Numbered from the stretch's first letter, positions 1 through 6,435 are shown. The stretch is 8,025 nt of DNA from Clostridia bacterium (GCA_017501865.1 JAFVWD010000054.1:1-8025), one strand, 5' to 3'. The notes: a model not told the origin generated them from the sequence alone. Program-made: numbers and translations.

Positions 1-659
1 GCACCTGATACTTCTATATATAATGCATCCTTTAAAAAAGTTTTTTCTGCAGTAACATTTTCCTTTTTTAATTCTTCAATTAAATCATCCGCAGTAATTT
101 TCAGTGTATTAACTCTTATGGTAATTGTTTTAGGCGCAAGAGCAGCTTTCAGAATTTCTTCTGCATTTTTTTCTGAATAGTGATACACAAGAAAATTAAC
201 AAGCTCCTCAGGCGCAGAATACAAAACAGACAATCTTTCTTTATCGGATACATTTTCCAAAAGCTGACTTCCCTCTTTTGCAACCCTTCTTAAAACAGCA
301 TTAACCATCCCCGAAGCGAATGCACATTTATTATTTTTTGTTAGTAAAACGCTCTCGTTTACAGCTGCCGATTCAGGGATTTTATCCATAAACAATAATT
401 GATATGTTCCGAGTCTCAATATAACAAGAACTTCCGGCTTTAACTTTTTAAGAGGTTGGTTTAAGAAGTGTGAAAAAACGTAATCAAGCGTTATTTTTCG
501 TTCTGTAACACCGTAAACTAACCTTGAAATAAAAGCACAATCAGTGCTGTCAAGGGAATACGCCTTAACAGCACTGTCTATTGCAATATTTGAATAAGCT
601 TTGTCTTTTTCAATTTTTAATAAAGTTAAAAATGCCGCCTGTCTTGCACTAATCCTCAT
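1..659 (-). CDS. rsmB: 16S rRNA (cytosine-967-C5)-methyltransferase RsmB, N-terminal part (cut by left window edge)
   Basis: The minus strand is open from an ATG at 659 to the window edge, about 219 codons, and begins MRISARQAAFLTLLKIE. The first ~130 residues match the NusB-like RNA-binding domain of RsmB (RsmB/Sun family), including a typical ASGMVNAVLRR segment. They are followed by the linker to the methyltransferase domain, with the hallmark ITIRVNTLK stretch around residues 180-190. The SAM-binding core and catalytic cysteines would lie beyond the left edge and cannot be checked. The known family enzyme methylates C967 of 16S rRNA (E. coli numbering) using SAM. The start codon overlaps the stop of the upstream metallopeptidase gene (ATGA, 4 bp), and only a weak purine stretch (AGAAGAAG) precedes it, so translation is probably coupled. 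rsmB following fmt is the usual Firmicutes order; here one gene intervenes. The call is firm; the full length (usually about 440 residues) is inferred. Confidence 0.93.
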   Translation of the reverse strand, partial: MRISARQAAFLTLLKIEKDKAYSNIAIDSAVKAYSLDSTDCAFISRLVYGVTERKITLDYVFSHFLNQPLKKLKPEVLVILRLGTYQLLFMDKIPESAAVNESVLLTKNNKCAFASGMVNAVLRRVAKEGSQLLENVSDKERLSVLYSAPEELVNFLVYHYSEKNAEEILKAALAPKTITIRVNTLKITADDLIEELKKENVTAEKTFLKDALYIEVSG

Positions 660-1354
660 CTTCTTCTGTTACCGCCATATCGTAAAATTAATCTTAAAAG
701 CTGAGCAAGACTAAGCGCAAGAGAAGCAACATAAGTCATAGCGGCCATTTTAAGAACCTTGCCTGCTCCTACCTTTTCCTCGTAAGAAAGAATTCCTGTT
801 GCCTCTACAACATGAAGAGCTCTTTTACTTGCATTAAACTCAACCGGCAAAGTAATAGTCTGAAAAACCGCAATAAATGCAAAAAATCCAATACCAATCC
901 ACACTAATTGCGGTAATGAGAATAAAATACCTATAATCATCAACGGCAAGGAAAGACGCGAACCAATATTGCACACAGGTAAAATTGAATTTCTGATTTT
1001 AATTGGTAAATATTTTTCTGCGTGCTGTGCAGCATGCCCCGCCTCATGACAGGCAACCCCAACAGCAGCAATACTTGCGCTACTATATACTGTTTCAGAA
1101 AGTTTAATTACTTTGTTAACAGGGTCGTAACAATCGGTAAGAGAACCATTGATTCGTTCAACTCTTACATCTTGTATATTATAAAATCTTAAAACCATTT
1201 CTGCGGCTTGTGCGCCTGTAATTCCGCGAGCATTTCCAAATTGAGAATACTTACTGAAGGTAGATTTTAGTTTAGATTGAATTATCATAGAAACAATAAA
1301 AACAGGTACTACAAGAACTATATAATAATAGTCATAAAATAAGCCGAATCCCAA
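656..1354 (-). CDS. YugP-like membrane zinc metallopeptidase (Zn_peptidase_2 family)
   Basis: A membrane-bound HExxH metalloprotease of the YugP/Zn_peptidase_2 family (PF04298), whose substrate is not established. I place the start at TTG 1354-1352, giving 232 residues (MGFGLFYDYYY...). A strong GGAGGTG ribosome binding site lies 6 nt upstream, and the alternative GTG at 1363 sits inside that site. An N-terminal hydrophobic helix covers about residues 8-25. It is followed by the family segment GITGAQAAEMVLR, a LTDCYDP stretch, and the zinc motif HEAGH near residues 103-107. Hydrophobic helices follow near 133-168 and at the C-terminus (about 204-224). The conserved LPVEFNAS segment near 169-176 probably supplies the third zinc ligand (E172), by family analogy. 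The length is normal for the family (about 225-235). Its stop overlaps the rsmB start, so it is in the same transcript, but it follows fmt after a 78-bp AT-rich gap. B. subtilis lacks this gene at this position, as far as I recall. Confidence 0.9.
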   Translation of the reverse strand: MGFGLFYDYYYIVLVVPVFIVSMIIQSKLKSTFSKYSQFGNARGITGAQAAEMVLRFYNIQDVRVERINGSLTDCYDPVNKVIKLSETVYSSASIAAVGVACHEAGHAAQHAEKYLPIKIRNSILPVCNIGSRLSLPLMIIGILFSLPQLVWIGIGFFAFIAVFQTITLPVEFNASKRALHVVEATGILSYEEKVGAGKVLKMAAMTYVASLALSLAQLLRLILRYGGNRRR

Positions 1355-1360
1355 TTTAAA

Positions 1361-1367
1361 CACCTCC
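1361..1367 (-). promoter_or_regulatory. Strong ribosome binding site deciding the metallopeptidase start
   Basis: The minus strand reads GGAGGTG at 1367-1361, a 7-base match to the anti-Shine-Dalgarno sequence. It is followed by TTTAAA and then TTG at 1354-1352. The in-frame GTG at 1363-1361 is part of this site and so cannot be the start it serves. The protein therefore most likely begins at the TTG with 6 nt spacing. Confidence 0.8.
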
Positions 1368-1441
1368 GTTTTAAATTTTCAATATACTATTATTTTACAT
1401 ATTAATAATGAAAAAATCCGTAAAAATATATTAATAAAATT
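1364..1441 (-). other. AT-rich spacer between fmt and the metallopeptidase gene
   Basis: This is the longest gap inside the cluster (78 bp, nearly all A/T). It holds the start of the ribosome binding site for the metallopeptidase and two copies of the 8-bp palindrome TATTAATA (1400-1407 and 1429-1436). I see no GC-rich hairpin that would terminate transcription. There are -10-like hexamers (TATATT at 1386-1381 and TAAAAT at 1397-1392 on the minus strand), but neither has a good -35 box at the right distance. An internal promoter is possible but not supported. Confidence 0.5.
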
Positions 1442-2374
1442 TTAACTGTCAAAAATAACACCATCAGAAAGTTTTGCGCCTCGTGAAAAATCGGAAGCTG
1501 ACATTCTTTTTTTACCTTCTAACTGAACCTCGGTAATAAGAACAGCTTTTTTGTCCCCACAAACAACACAAATTCCTTCTTTATTTATAAAAACACTACC
1601 TGCAGGCTTATTATATTCACCACTGAGCAAGCGAGATCTGAAAAGTTTTAAATTTTTGCCCTCGAACCTTGTAAGCGCTACCGGCCAAGGGTCAAGCCCT
1701 CTTATTGTGTTATGCACAACCTGAGCTTGTGCATTCCAATCAATTTGCGAAAGAGATTTATCAAGCATTTTTGTATAAGAGCTTTTTGAGTCATCCTGCT
1801 TTTTCGGATTTAAAGTGCCCTCTTTTATTGCAGTAAGTGTTTTTAAAAGCACATCCGCACCAAGAACTGTAAGTCTTTCATACAAATCGCCTGAAGTTTC
1901 ATTTTCTTCAACAGGAGTTTTTTCAACAATAAGAATATCACCTGTATCAAGGCCCTCATTCATTTGCATAGAAGTAACTCCTGCAAATTCTTCACCATTA
2001 AGAACTGTCCACTGTATAGGTGCAGCACCGCGGTATTCAGGTAATATAGATCCGTGTATGTTGATACACCCATACTCTGCAAACTCAAGAAAATCCTTTG
2101 GCAGAATTTTACCGTATGCAACAACAATCACTACATCCGGCTGTAACTCCTCAAGGATTCTTACTCCCTCACCGTTTTTTAACGACTCAGGCTGAAAAAC
2201 CTTAATATTATTCTCTTGCGCAATAACCTTTACTGCAGGGGGAGTTAAAACTGCCTTCCTGCCGACAGGTTTGTCGGGTTGAGTGAATACACCTACAACC
2301 TCGTAACCATTTTCAATTAATGCCTCAAGTGGTTTAACCGCAAAATCCGGTGTGCCCATATAAACAACTCTCAT
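1442..2374 (-). CDS. fmt: Methionyl-tRNA formyltransferase
   Basis: Transfers a formyl group from 10-formyl-tetrahydrofolate to Met on initiator tRNA, in the cytoplasm, so that bacterial translation can start with fMet. I take the start as ATG 2374 (310 residues, MRVVYMGTPDFAV...), which matches the usual family N-terminus. A GAGGTG ribosome binding site lies 4 nt upstream. An upstream in-frame TTG at 2386 would fall on that site and add only four residues. The N-terminal formyltransferase fold has the QPDKPVGR loop (32-39). The catalytic triad equivalents are N105 and H107 in the INIHGSILP motif and D143 in GLDTGD, the same spacing as E. coli N106/H108/D144. The RGAAPIQ motif follows at 115-121. 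The C-terminal tRNA-binding domain covers about 205-310 (QIDWNAQAQVVHNTIRGLDPWP). It sits 14 bp after def, the functionally paired gene. Confidence 0.97.
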   Translation of the reverse strand: MRVVYMGTPDFAVKPLEALIENGYEVVGVFTQPDKPVGRKAVLTPPAVKVIAQENNIKVFQPESLKNGEGVRILEELQPDVVIVVAYGKILPKDFLEFAEYGCINIHGSILPEYRGAAPIQWTVLNGEEFAGVTSMQMNEGLDTGDILIVEKTPVEENETSGDLYERLTVLGADVLLKTLTAIKEGTLNPKKQDDSKSSYTKMLDKSLSQIDWNAQAQVVHNTIRGLDPWPVALTRFEGKNLKLFRSRLLSGEYNKPAGSVFINKEGICVVCGDKKAVLITEVQLEGKKRMSASDFSRGAKLSDGVIFDS

Positions 2375-2378
2375 AAAA

Positions 2379-2384
2379 CACCTC
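2379..2384 (-). promoter_or_regulatory. Ribosome binding site of fmt
   Basis: The minus strand reads GAGGTG at 2384-2379, then TTTT and ATG at 2374. It lies in the 14-bp gap after def and shows that fmt starts at this ATG rather than at the in-frame TTG (2386-2384) that overlaps the site. Confidence 0.75.
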
Positions 2385-2388
2385 AAAA

Positions 2389-2865
2389 TTACTCTTCTGC
2401 TTCGGTAACCTTTTGCAGGAAGGTACCTTCGACAAGCTTGTCTTTATAAAGAATACCATCAAGATGGTCAATTTCATGACAAAAGCAACGCGCTTTTAAG
2501 TCTTCACCCTTATAGAGGCACCATTTGCCCTCACGGTTCTGAGCTTTAACCTGAACAGTCTTGGGACGGGAAACCAGACCGCATAAGCCCGGGAGAGAAA
2601 GGCATCCCTCTTCACCTACTTGTTCACCATCAATTTTTGTAATTTCAGGATTTATAAGCTCAATAAGACCGTCACCTACATCCATAACCACGACACGGCG
2701 TAAAACACCAACCTGCGGGCCTGCAAGACCAACACCCGGTGCTTCATACATAGTTTCAGCCATATCATCCAACAACTCAAAAAGTCGTTCGTTAAACTCA
2801 GTAACAGGACGCGATTTTTTTCTTAAAATTGGATCTCCGTCTTCACGAATATTTCTGATAGCCAA
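2389..2865 (-). CDS. def: Peptide deformylase
   Basis: Removes the N-formyl group from nascent polypeptides as they leave the ribosome; a ferrous/zinc metallohydrolase of the Pfam Pep_deformylase family. The 158-residue product has all three family motifs: GVGLAGPQ at 44-51 (canonical GxGLAxxQ), EEGCLS at 85-90 with metal ligand C88, and HEIDH at 130-134 with ligands H130 and H134 and catalytic E131. Length and motif spacing fit a short type-1 deformylase; none of the type-2 insertions is evident. The start is TTG at 2865-2863, giving MAIRNIREDGDPILR, the usual family N-terminus. An AAGGTG ribosome binding site lies 7 nt upstream. It follows priA after 14 bp and precedes fmt by 14 bp, placing the formylation and deformylation enzymes side by side as in many bacteria. 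Confidence 0.97.
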   Translation of the reverse strand: MAIRNIREDGDPILRKKSRPVTEFNERLFELLDDMAETMYEAPGVGLAGPQVGVLRRVVVMDVGDGLIELINPEITKIDGEQVGEEGCLSLPGLCGLVSRPKTVQVKAQNREGKWCLYKGEDLKARCFCHEIDHLDGILYKDKLVEGTFLQKVTEAEE

Positions 2866-2872
2866 AATAAAA

Positions 2873-2880
2873 CACCTTCC
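2873..2880 (-). promoter_or_regulatory. Ribosome binding site supporting the TTG start of def
   Basis: The minus strand reads GGAAGGTG at 2880-2873, followed by seven T/A bases and TTG at 2865-2863. Its first base is shared with the TAG stop of priA (2882-2880). No ATG or GTG lies at a suitable distance in frame, so the TTG is the likely start. Confidence 0.7.
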
Positions 2881-5330
2881 TATGAGAGCGGATTTATATC
2901 TGCAGTCACAGTTACTCCGCTGTTCATTTTTTCTTTCATAAATGAAATCAATAACGAAGAAATCATATTTCTGAATTTCTTATTATTTCTGCATTTAATT
3001 ATAATTACATTTCTGTACTTATTGTTAATTTTAGGAACCTTAGGTTGCAACGGTCCTAAAACGTTAACTTTTACATCGCTGTACTCAGTAGTTACCGCCA
3101 CCTTCAATGATTCAAGAAATCTGTTAGCTGAAGCAGAACATTTTGAAAAATTCTCGCTTATAAAAGTCAGTGAACAAATATCACAATACGGCGGATAAAG
3201 CATTGCTTTTCTTATGATATTTTCCATTTCAAAAAAGCCTTCATAATCCTGATTTGATGCAAGAGTAATTATATCATTATCCGGGAGCATTGTCTGTATA
3301 ACTGCTTTACCTAAAAAATCGCCTCTACCAGATCTGCCTACCACCTGAGTCAGCAAATCAAATGCTTTTTCACTACTTCTGAAGTCATCATTATACAACT
3401 GCTGATCTATTGAAATAACACCAACTAAGGTTACATTCGGGAAATTAAGACCCTTGGCAACCATTTGTGTACCAAGTAAAATATCATAATCACCGCGTGA
3501 AAAGGCTTGCAATTTTTCTTCATATGAATATTTAGCCATAGTTGTGTCAGCATCCATACGTAAAACACGAGCATTCGGAAAAATATTTTCAATATCATCT
3601 TCTATTCTTTGTGTACCGAATCCTGCATATTTAATTGTCTTATTGTTACAAGACGGACAAACATCAGTATAACTCATTGAAAATCCGCAGTAATGACACA
3701 TAAGTCTGTTATTTGCATTATGATAAGTCAAAGAAATACTGCAATTCGGACAATTTACAACTGTTTTACAGCTTTCACAGGTTGCAAAAGTATTGAATCC
3801 ACGCCTGTTCATAAGTAAAATTGCTTGCTTTTTATCTGCTAAAACTGATTCAATTTCAGAATATAATTCATTGCTTATAACACTCTTACTATTAGAAATA
3901 TCAACAGTTTTTACTTCAGGCAGGACAGCCTTACCAAAGCGTTCTGTAAGCTTTACAAAACCATATTTTCCGTCAATTGCATTTTTATACGACTCAACAG
4001 ATGGTGTTGCTGAGGATAAAAGCAAAAACGCATCATTTTTTACACAACGGAATTTTGCCACCTCACGTGCGTGGTATCGCGGAGTCATTTCAGACTTATA
4101 AGTATGCTCATGCTCTTCATCCATTACGATAAGACCTAAATTATCAAAAGGCGCAAATACCGCTGAACGTGTACCTATAGCTATTTGGGCATCACCGTTT
4201 TTAACGCGCTTCCATTCATCAATACGCTCTCCTGCAGAAAGTGCACTATGAAAAACAGCAACAATATCGCCAAAATAAGAATAAAAAGCATTAATAGTCT
4301 GTGGTGTAAGTGCGATTTCCGGAACCATAACTATTACACCTTTACCGCTTTTTACAACCTTGTCAATCAATTTAATAAAAACCTGTGTTTTACCACTACC
4401 TGTAACACCAAAAAGTAAAGCGGCTCCCGCTTTTTTCTCATCCACTTTATTGGCTAAATACTTATAAGCATTCTCTTGATTTTCAGTTAATTCGGGTATG
4501 GGGGTCTTAGAATTACCGGCGGTAATTCTGGGCTTTCTGTAAACCTCGTTATCATATAATTCTACATAACCTTTTTTGGTCAGAGCCATTACTACCGCTT
4601 GAGTAACACCCGTAAAATAACAGACCTCTTTAAGTGAAGCCGAACCTATATCCAATAACAAAGAAAGGACTGAGCGTTGTTTTGCAGTAAGTGAGCCCAA
4701 TTTACCCTCGAGTTCCTCTTCAGGTAAAGCAAGTCTGACATTTTTAACTGTCAAATCCCCTGTTTTTCTCTTAGTATCAACATTTGAAATTAATACACCT
4801 TTTTTTACAAGCTTTTCGAGCACAACAGAATCTGCCGCAAGTCCCAAGGCAGAAAGAATAGTTTCTTTCTTACGGAATTTACAGCCACCCTTCAAGAAAT
4901 CAAATACTTCTTTTTCTTCAGTTGTCAGCTTTTCAATTACTGTTAAAGGTGCATTTTCGTCCACCATAAAAGACACTACATAGTTAAGCCCGATACCACT
5001 CGGAAGCATTGCTTTCGCTGCCTCAAAATAGGTGCAAAAGGTGTGCTCTTTCAGGTAAGAAACAAGCGAAATCATCTCATCATTAAGAAGCGGTACTTCA
5101 TCAAGTACCGCTGAAATCGATTTTAGTTTCAGAGTTTCATCTGCTTCATTACGGGATTTTACATTAATTACAAAGCCCTGTTTTTTTCTGTTACCATTAC
5201 CGAATGGGACTAAAACCCTGCAACCCGGTGCAACAGAAAAGCCTTCAGGGATTGCGTAAGTAAAAAGTGAATCTATATGGTAAACAATACCTTCAACTGC
5301 AATTTCTGCAATTAAAGATTCGTTATACAT
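2880..5330 (-). CDS. priA: Primosomal protein N', replication restart helicase PriA
   Basis: Superfamily 2 3'-to-5' DNA helicase that recognises stalled forks and reloads the replisome. The product has 816 residues, near the Firmicutes norm (about 800). The N-terminal 3'-end DNA-binding domain spans about 1-110, with winged-helix regions to about 270. The helicase core has the Walker A motif GVTGSGKT (308-315), the fork-sensing loop region GTRSAVFAPF (386-395), the DEEH box (404-407) and motif III LLSSATPS (437-444). Eight zinc-binding cysteines form four pairs (518/521, 527/530, 545/548, 558/561). Later motifs are LLGTQMVAKG (618-627) and TQVVGRSGRG (661-670). All motifs needed for ATPase and zinc binding are present. 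The ATG start lies 2 bp after the rpoZ stop with no clear ribosome binding site, so translation is probably coupled. In B. subtilis coaBC lies between rpoZ and priA; here it is absent. Confidence 0.97.
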   Translation of the reverse strand: MYNESLIAEIAVEGIVYHIDSLFTYAIPEGFSVAPGCRVLVPFGNGNRKKQGFVINVKSRNEADETLKLKSISAVLDEVPLLNDEMISLVSYLKEHTFCTYFEAAKAMLPSGIGLNYVVSFMVDENAPLTVIEKLTTEEKEVFDFLKGGCKFRKKETILSALGLAADSVVLEKLVKKGVLISNVDTKRKTGDLTVKNVRLALPEEELEGKLGSLTAKQRSVLSLLLDIGSASLKEVCYFTGVTQAVVMALTKKGYVELYDNEVYRKPRITAGNSKTPIPELTENQENAYKYLANKVDEKKAGAALLFGVTGSGKTQVFIKLIDKVVKSGKGVIVMVPEIALTPQTINAFYSYFGDIVAVFHSALSAGERIDEWKRVKNGDAQIAIGTRSAVFAPFDNLGLIVMDEEHEHTYKSEMTPRYHAREVAKFRCVKNDAFLLLSSATPSVESYKNAIDGKYGFVKLTERFGKAVLPEVKTVDISNSKSVISNELYSEIESVLADKKQAILLMNRRGFNTFATCESCKTVVNCPNCSISLTYHNANNRLMCHYCGFSMSYTDVCPSCNNKTIKYAGFGTQRIEDDIENIFPNARVLRMDADTTMAKYSYEEKLQAFSRGDYDILLGTQMVAKGLNFPNVTLVGVISIDQQLYNDDFRSSEKAFDLLTQVVGRSGRGDFLGKAVIQTMLPDNDIITLASNQDYEGFFEMENIIRKAMLYPPYCDICSLTFISENFSKCSASANRFLESLKVAVTTEYSDVKVNVLGPLQPKVPKINNKYRNVIIIKCRNNKKFRNMISSLLISFMKEKMNSGVTVTADINPLS

Positions 5331-5348
5331 AATTAAAGATTTTTAATT
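5331..5348 (-). repeat. Perfect A/T inverted repeat between rpoZ and priA
   Basis: Seven bases (AATTAAA) are followed by a 4-base loop and their exact complement (TTTAATT). The repeat covers the last rpoZ codons and stop and ends immediately before the priA ATG. The stem contains only A-U pairs, so it would be weak. It has no GC core and is not a credible terminator. It may be chance in AT-rich DNA. Confidence 0.4.
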
Positions 5349-5542
5349 TCGTCCGGTTCAACAATTTTATATTTACCGTCAATAATTTCAGAAAGAGCAA
5401 CGGTAACCGGTTTTTCTGTTGAAAGATTTTTTTCTTCAAGATTAATCATAGCAATTTCTCTTGCTCTTTTTGCTGTAGCAGTTACAAGAGAGTAACGGCT
5501 GATTCCTTCGTTAAGAATTCCTTTAAGATCGGGATTAAGCAT
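5333..5542 (-). CDS. rpoZ: DNA-directed RNA polymerase subunit omega
   Basis: Small RNA polymerase subunit that helps fold and hold the beta' subunit. The 69-residue product carries the family signature SRYSLVTATAKRAREIA (15-31) and the C-terminal KPVTVALSEIIDGKYKI (44-60), in the usual order and at the usual length (about 65-70). It starts at ATG 5542, 8 nt after a good AAAGGAAG ribosome binding site (5558-5551). It follows gmk with a 19-bp gap, the near-universal gmk-rpoZ pairing, and its stop lies 2 bp before the priA ATG. The pairing places nucleotide supply and transcription under the same promoter. Confidence 0.96.
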   Translation of the reverse strand: MLNPDLKGILNEGISRYSLVTATAKRAREIAMINLEEKNLSTEKPVTVALSEIIDGKYKIVEPDEIKNL

Positions 5543-5550
5543 AATATATA

Positions 5551-5558
5551 CTTCCTTT
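5551..5558 (-). promoter_or_regulatory. Ribosome binding site of rpoZ
   Basis: The minus strand reads AAAGGAAG at 5558-5551, 8 nt before the ATG at 5542. It lies in the 19-bp gap after gmk. Confidence 0.65.
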
Positions 5559-5561
5559 CAA

Positions 5562-6167
5562 TTAGTTGTTAATTATTTCATTAATTGTGTTTTTCATATT
5601 GTCATATTTTAGATGTTCTGCTTTTAAAATAGCTAAAATATCATTTACACAAGTCTGAACATCATCATTAATAACAATATATTTATATTCCTTCGCCCTT
5701 TGAATTTCAGTTTCTGCAATTTTCAAACGACGATTAATATCCTCTTCTGTTTCAGTTCCACGATTTTTAAGGCGACGTGAAAGCTCACTGAGTGAAGGCG
5801 GCATTATAAAAATAGATATAGCCTCCGGGTAAAGCTTGCGAACATTACCTGCACCCTCAACCTCAATTTTTAAAACAACCGATTTGCCGGTATCAAGCAT
5901 CTCTTCAATTGCTTTTTTTGGCGTTCCGTAATAATTCACACCATATTTCACATACTCAAGAAAACCGTTTTCTTTTATATTTTTTTCAAAATCTTCAACA
6001 GTTGTAAAATAATAGTCAACACCATTCTGCTCGCCCTCTCTCGGAAGGCGTGTTGTCATAGAAATAGACTGTTTAATATTCTCATCTTGTTTTTTCAACT
6101 CTGCAAGAACAGTATCTTTACCGCAACCTGCCGGAGCAGAAAGAACTACAAGTAAGCCCTTATCCAT
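5562..6167 (-). CDS. gmk: Guanylate kinase
   Basis: Phosphorylates GMP to GDP with ATP, an essential step of guanine nucleotide synthesis and salvage. From ATG 6167 the protein has 201 residues (MDKGLLVVLSAPAG...), the normal family length. The P-loop is APAGCGKDT (11-19), where most relatives have GPSGxGKGT or similar. GMP-binding residues are recognisable in TTRLPREGE (38-46, R40 and R43), DYYF (51-54) and EYVKYGVNYYGTP (71-83). The lid/core motifs IEVEGA (101-106), MPPS (122-125) and RRLKNRGTETEEDINRRL (131-148) follow. The start is uncertain: the reading frame extends to ATG 6197, and a good AGGTGG at 6190-6185 would suit TTG 6176 (three more residues). ATG 6167 fits family alignments best and overlaps the remA stop by 8 bp, suggesting coupling. 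Identity is certain despite this. Confidence 0.95.
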   Translation of the reverse strand: MDKGLLVVLSAPAGCGKDTVLAELKKQDENIKQSISMTTRLPREGEQNGVDYYFTTVEDFEKNIKENGFLEYVKYGVNYYGTPKKAIEEMLDTGKSVVLKIEVEGAGNVRKLYPEAISIFIMPPSLSELSRRLKNRGTETEEDINRRLKIAETEIQRAKEYKYIVINDDVQTCVNDILAILKAEHLKYDNMKNTINEIINN

Positions 6168-6426
6168 CAAATCCAAATTCACGACCACCTTTTTCATCGT
6201 TAAATCTTGTTAACAATTGTTCCGCTGACAAAAACGAAAGAACAACATTGTCACTATCGGTTATAATTACACCTTTTGTTTTTCTGCCGTGGGTAGCATC
6301 AATCAAAACTGCTCTTTCTTTACTTTCCTGAATCATTCTTTTTGCAGGTGCAGACTCAGGGCTTATAACTGCAATAACTCTGTCAGCATTTATAAGATTT
6401 CCAAAACCTATATTAACAAGTTTCAT
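6160..6426 (-). CDS. remA: RemA/YlzA-like regulatory protein (DUF370 family)
   Basis: Member of the DUF370/RemA family. B. subtilis RemA is a DNA-binding protein that activates biofilm matrix and osmoprotection genes. The role in this organism is unknown. From ATG 6426 the protein has 88 residues, close to the family size, and begins MKLVNIGFGNLINADRV. The conserved core SPESAPAKRMIQ (22-33), LIDATHGRKTK (41-51) and DSDNVVLS (57-64) is intact. R16 and P27 align with the B. subtilis R18 and P29 positions known from loss-of-function mutants. The C-terminal tail (about 75-88) is Gly- and charge-rich and looks unstructured. An in-frame GTG at 6435, directly after the yicC stop, would add three residues. 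I prefer the ATG because GAGTG at 6437-6433 can act as a weak ribosome binding site. Its last codons overlap the gmk start. Confidence 0.92.
   Translation of the reverse strand: MKLVNIGFGNLINADRVIAVISPESAPAKRMIQESKERAVLIDATHGRKTKGVIITDSDNVVLSFLSAEQLLTRFNDEKGGREFGFDG
6185..6190 (-). promoter_or_regulatory. Candidate ribosome binding site of gmk inside remA
   Basis: The minus strand reads AGGTGG at 6190-6185, within the remA reading frame. It is 8 nt before an in-frame TTG (6176-6174) and 17 nt before the ATG at 6167. The distance suits the TTG better, while the protein family suits the ATG. The site is too close to ATG 6197 (downstream of it) to serve that codon. Confidence 0.4.
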
Positions 6427-6435
6427 TTTTATCAC

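Noticed and set aside
1364..1441. Internal promoter before the metallopeptidase gene
   Set aside because: -10-like TATATT and TAAAAT are present on the minus strand, but no TTGACA-like box lies 16-18 bp upstream of either and no extended -10 is properly placed.
1815..2195. Plus-strand open frame opposite fmt
   Set aside because: Lies wholly antisense to the well-conserved fmt gene, resembles no family I know, and has low-complexity composition typical of an antisense shadow.
2561..2941. Plus-strand open frame opposite def and the end of priA
   Set aside because: Pro/Ser/Arg-rich antisense shadow of def that crosses a gene boundary; no recognisable domain.
3793..4418. Two plus-strand open frames opposite priA
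   Set aside because: Both are antisense to the conserved helicase core of priA and look like no known protein.
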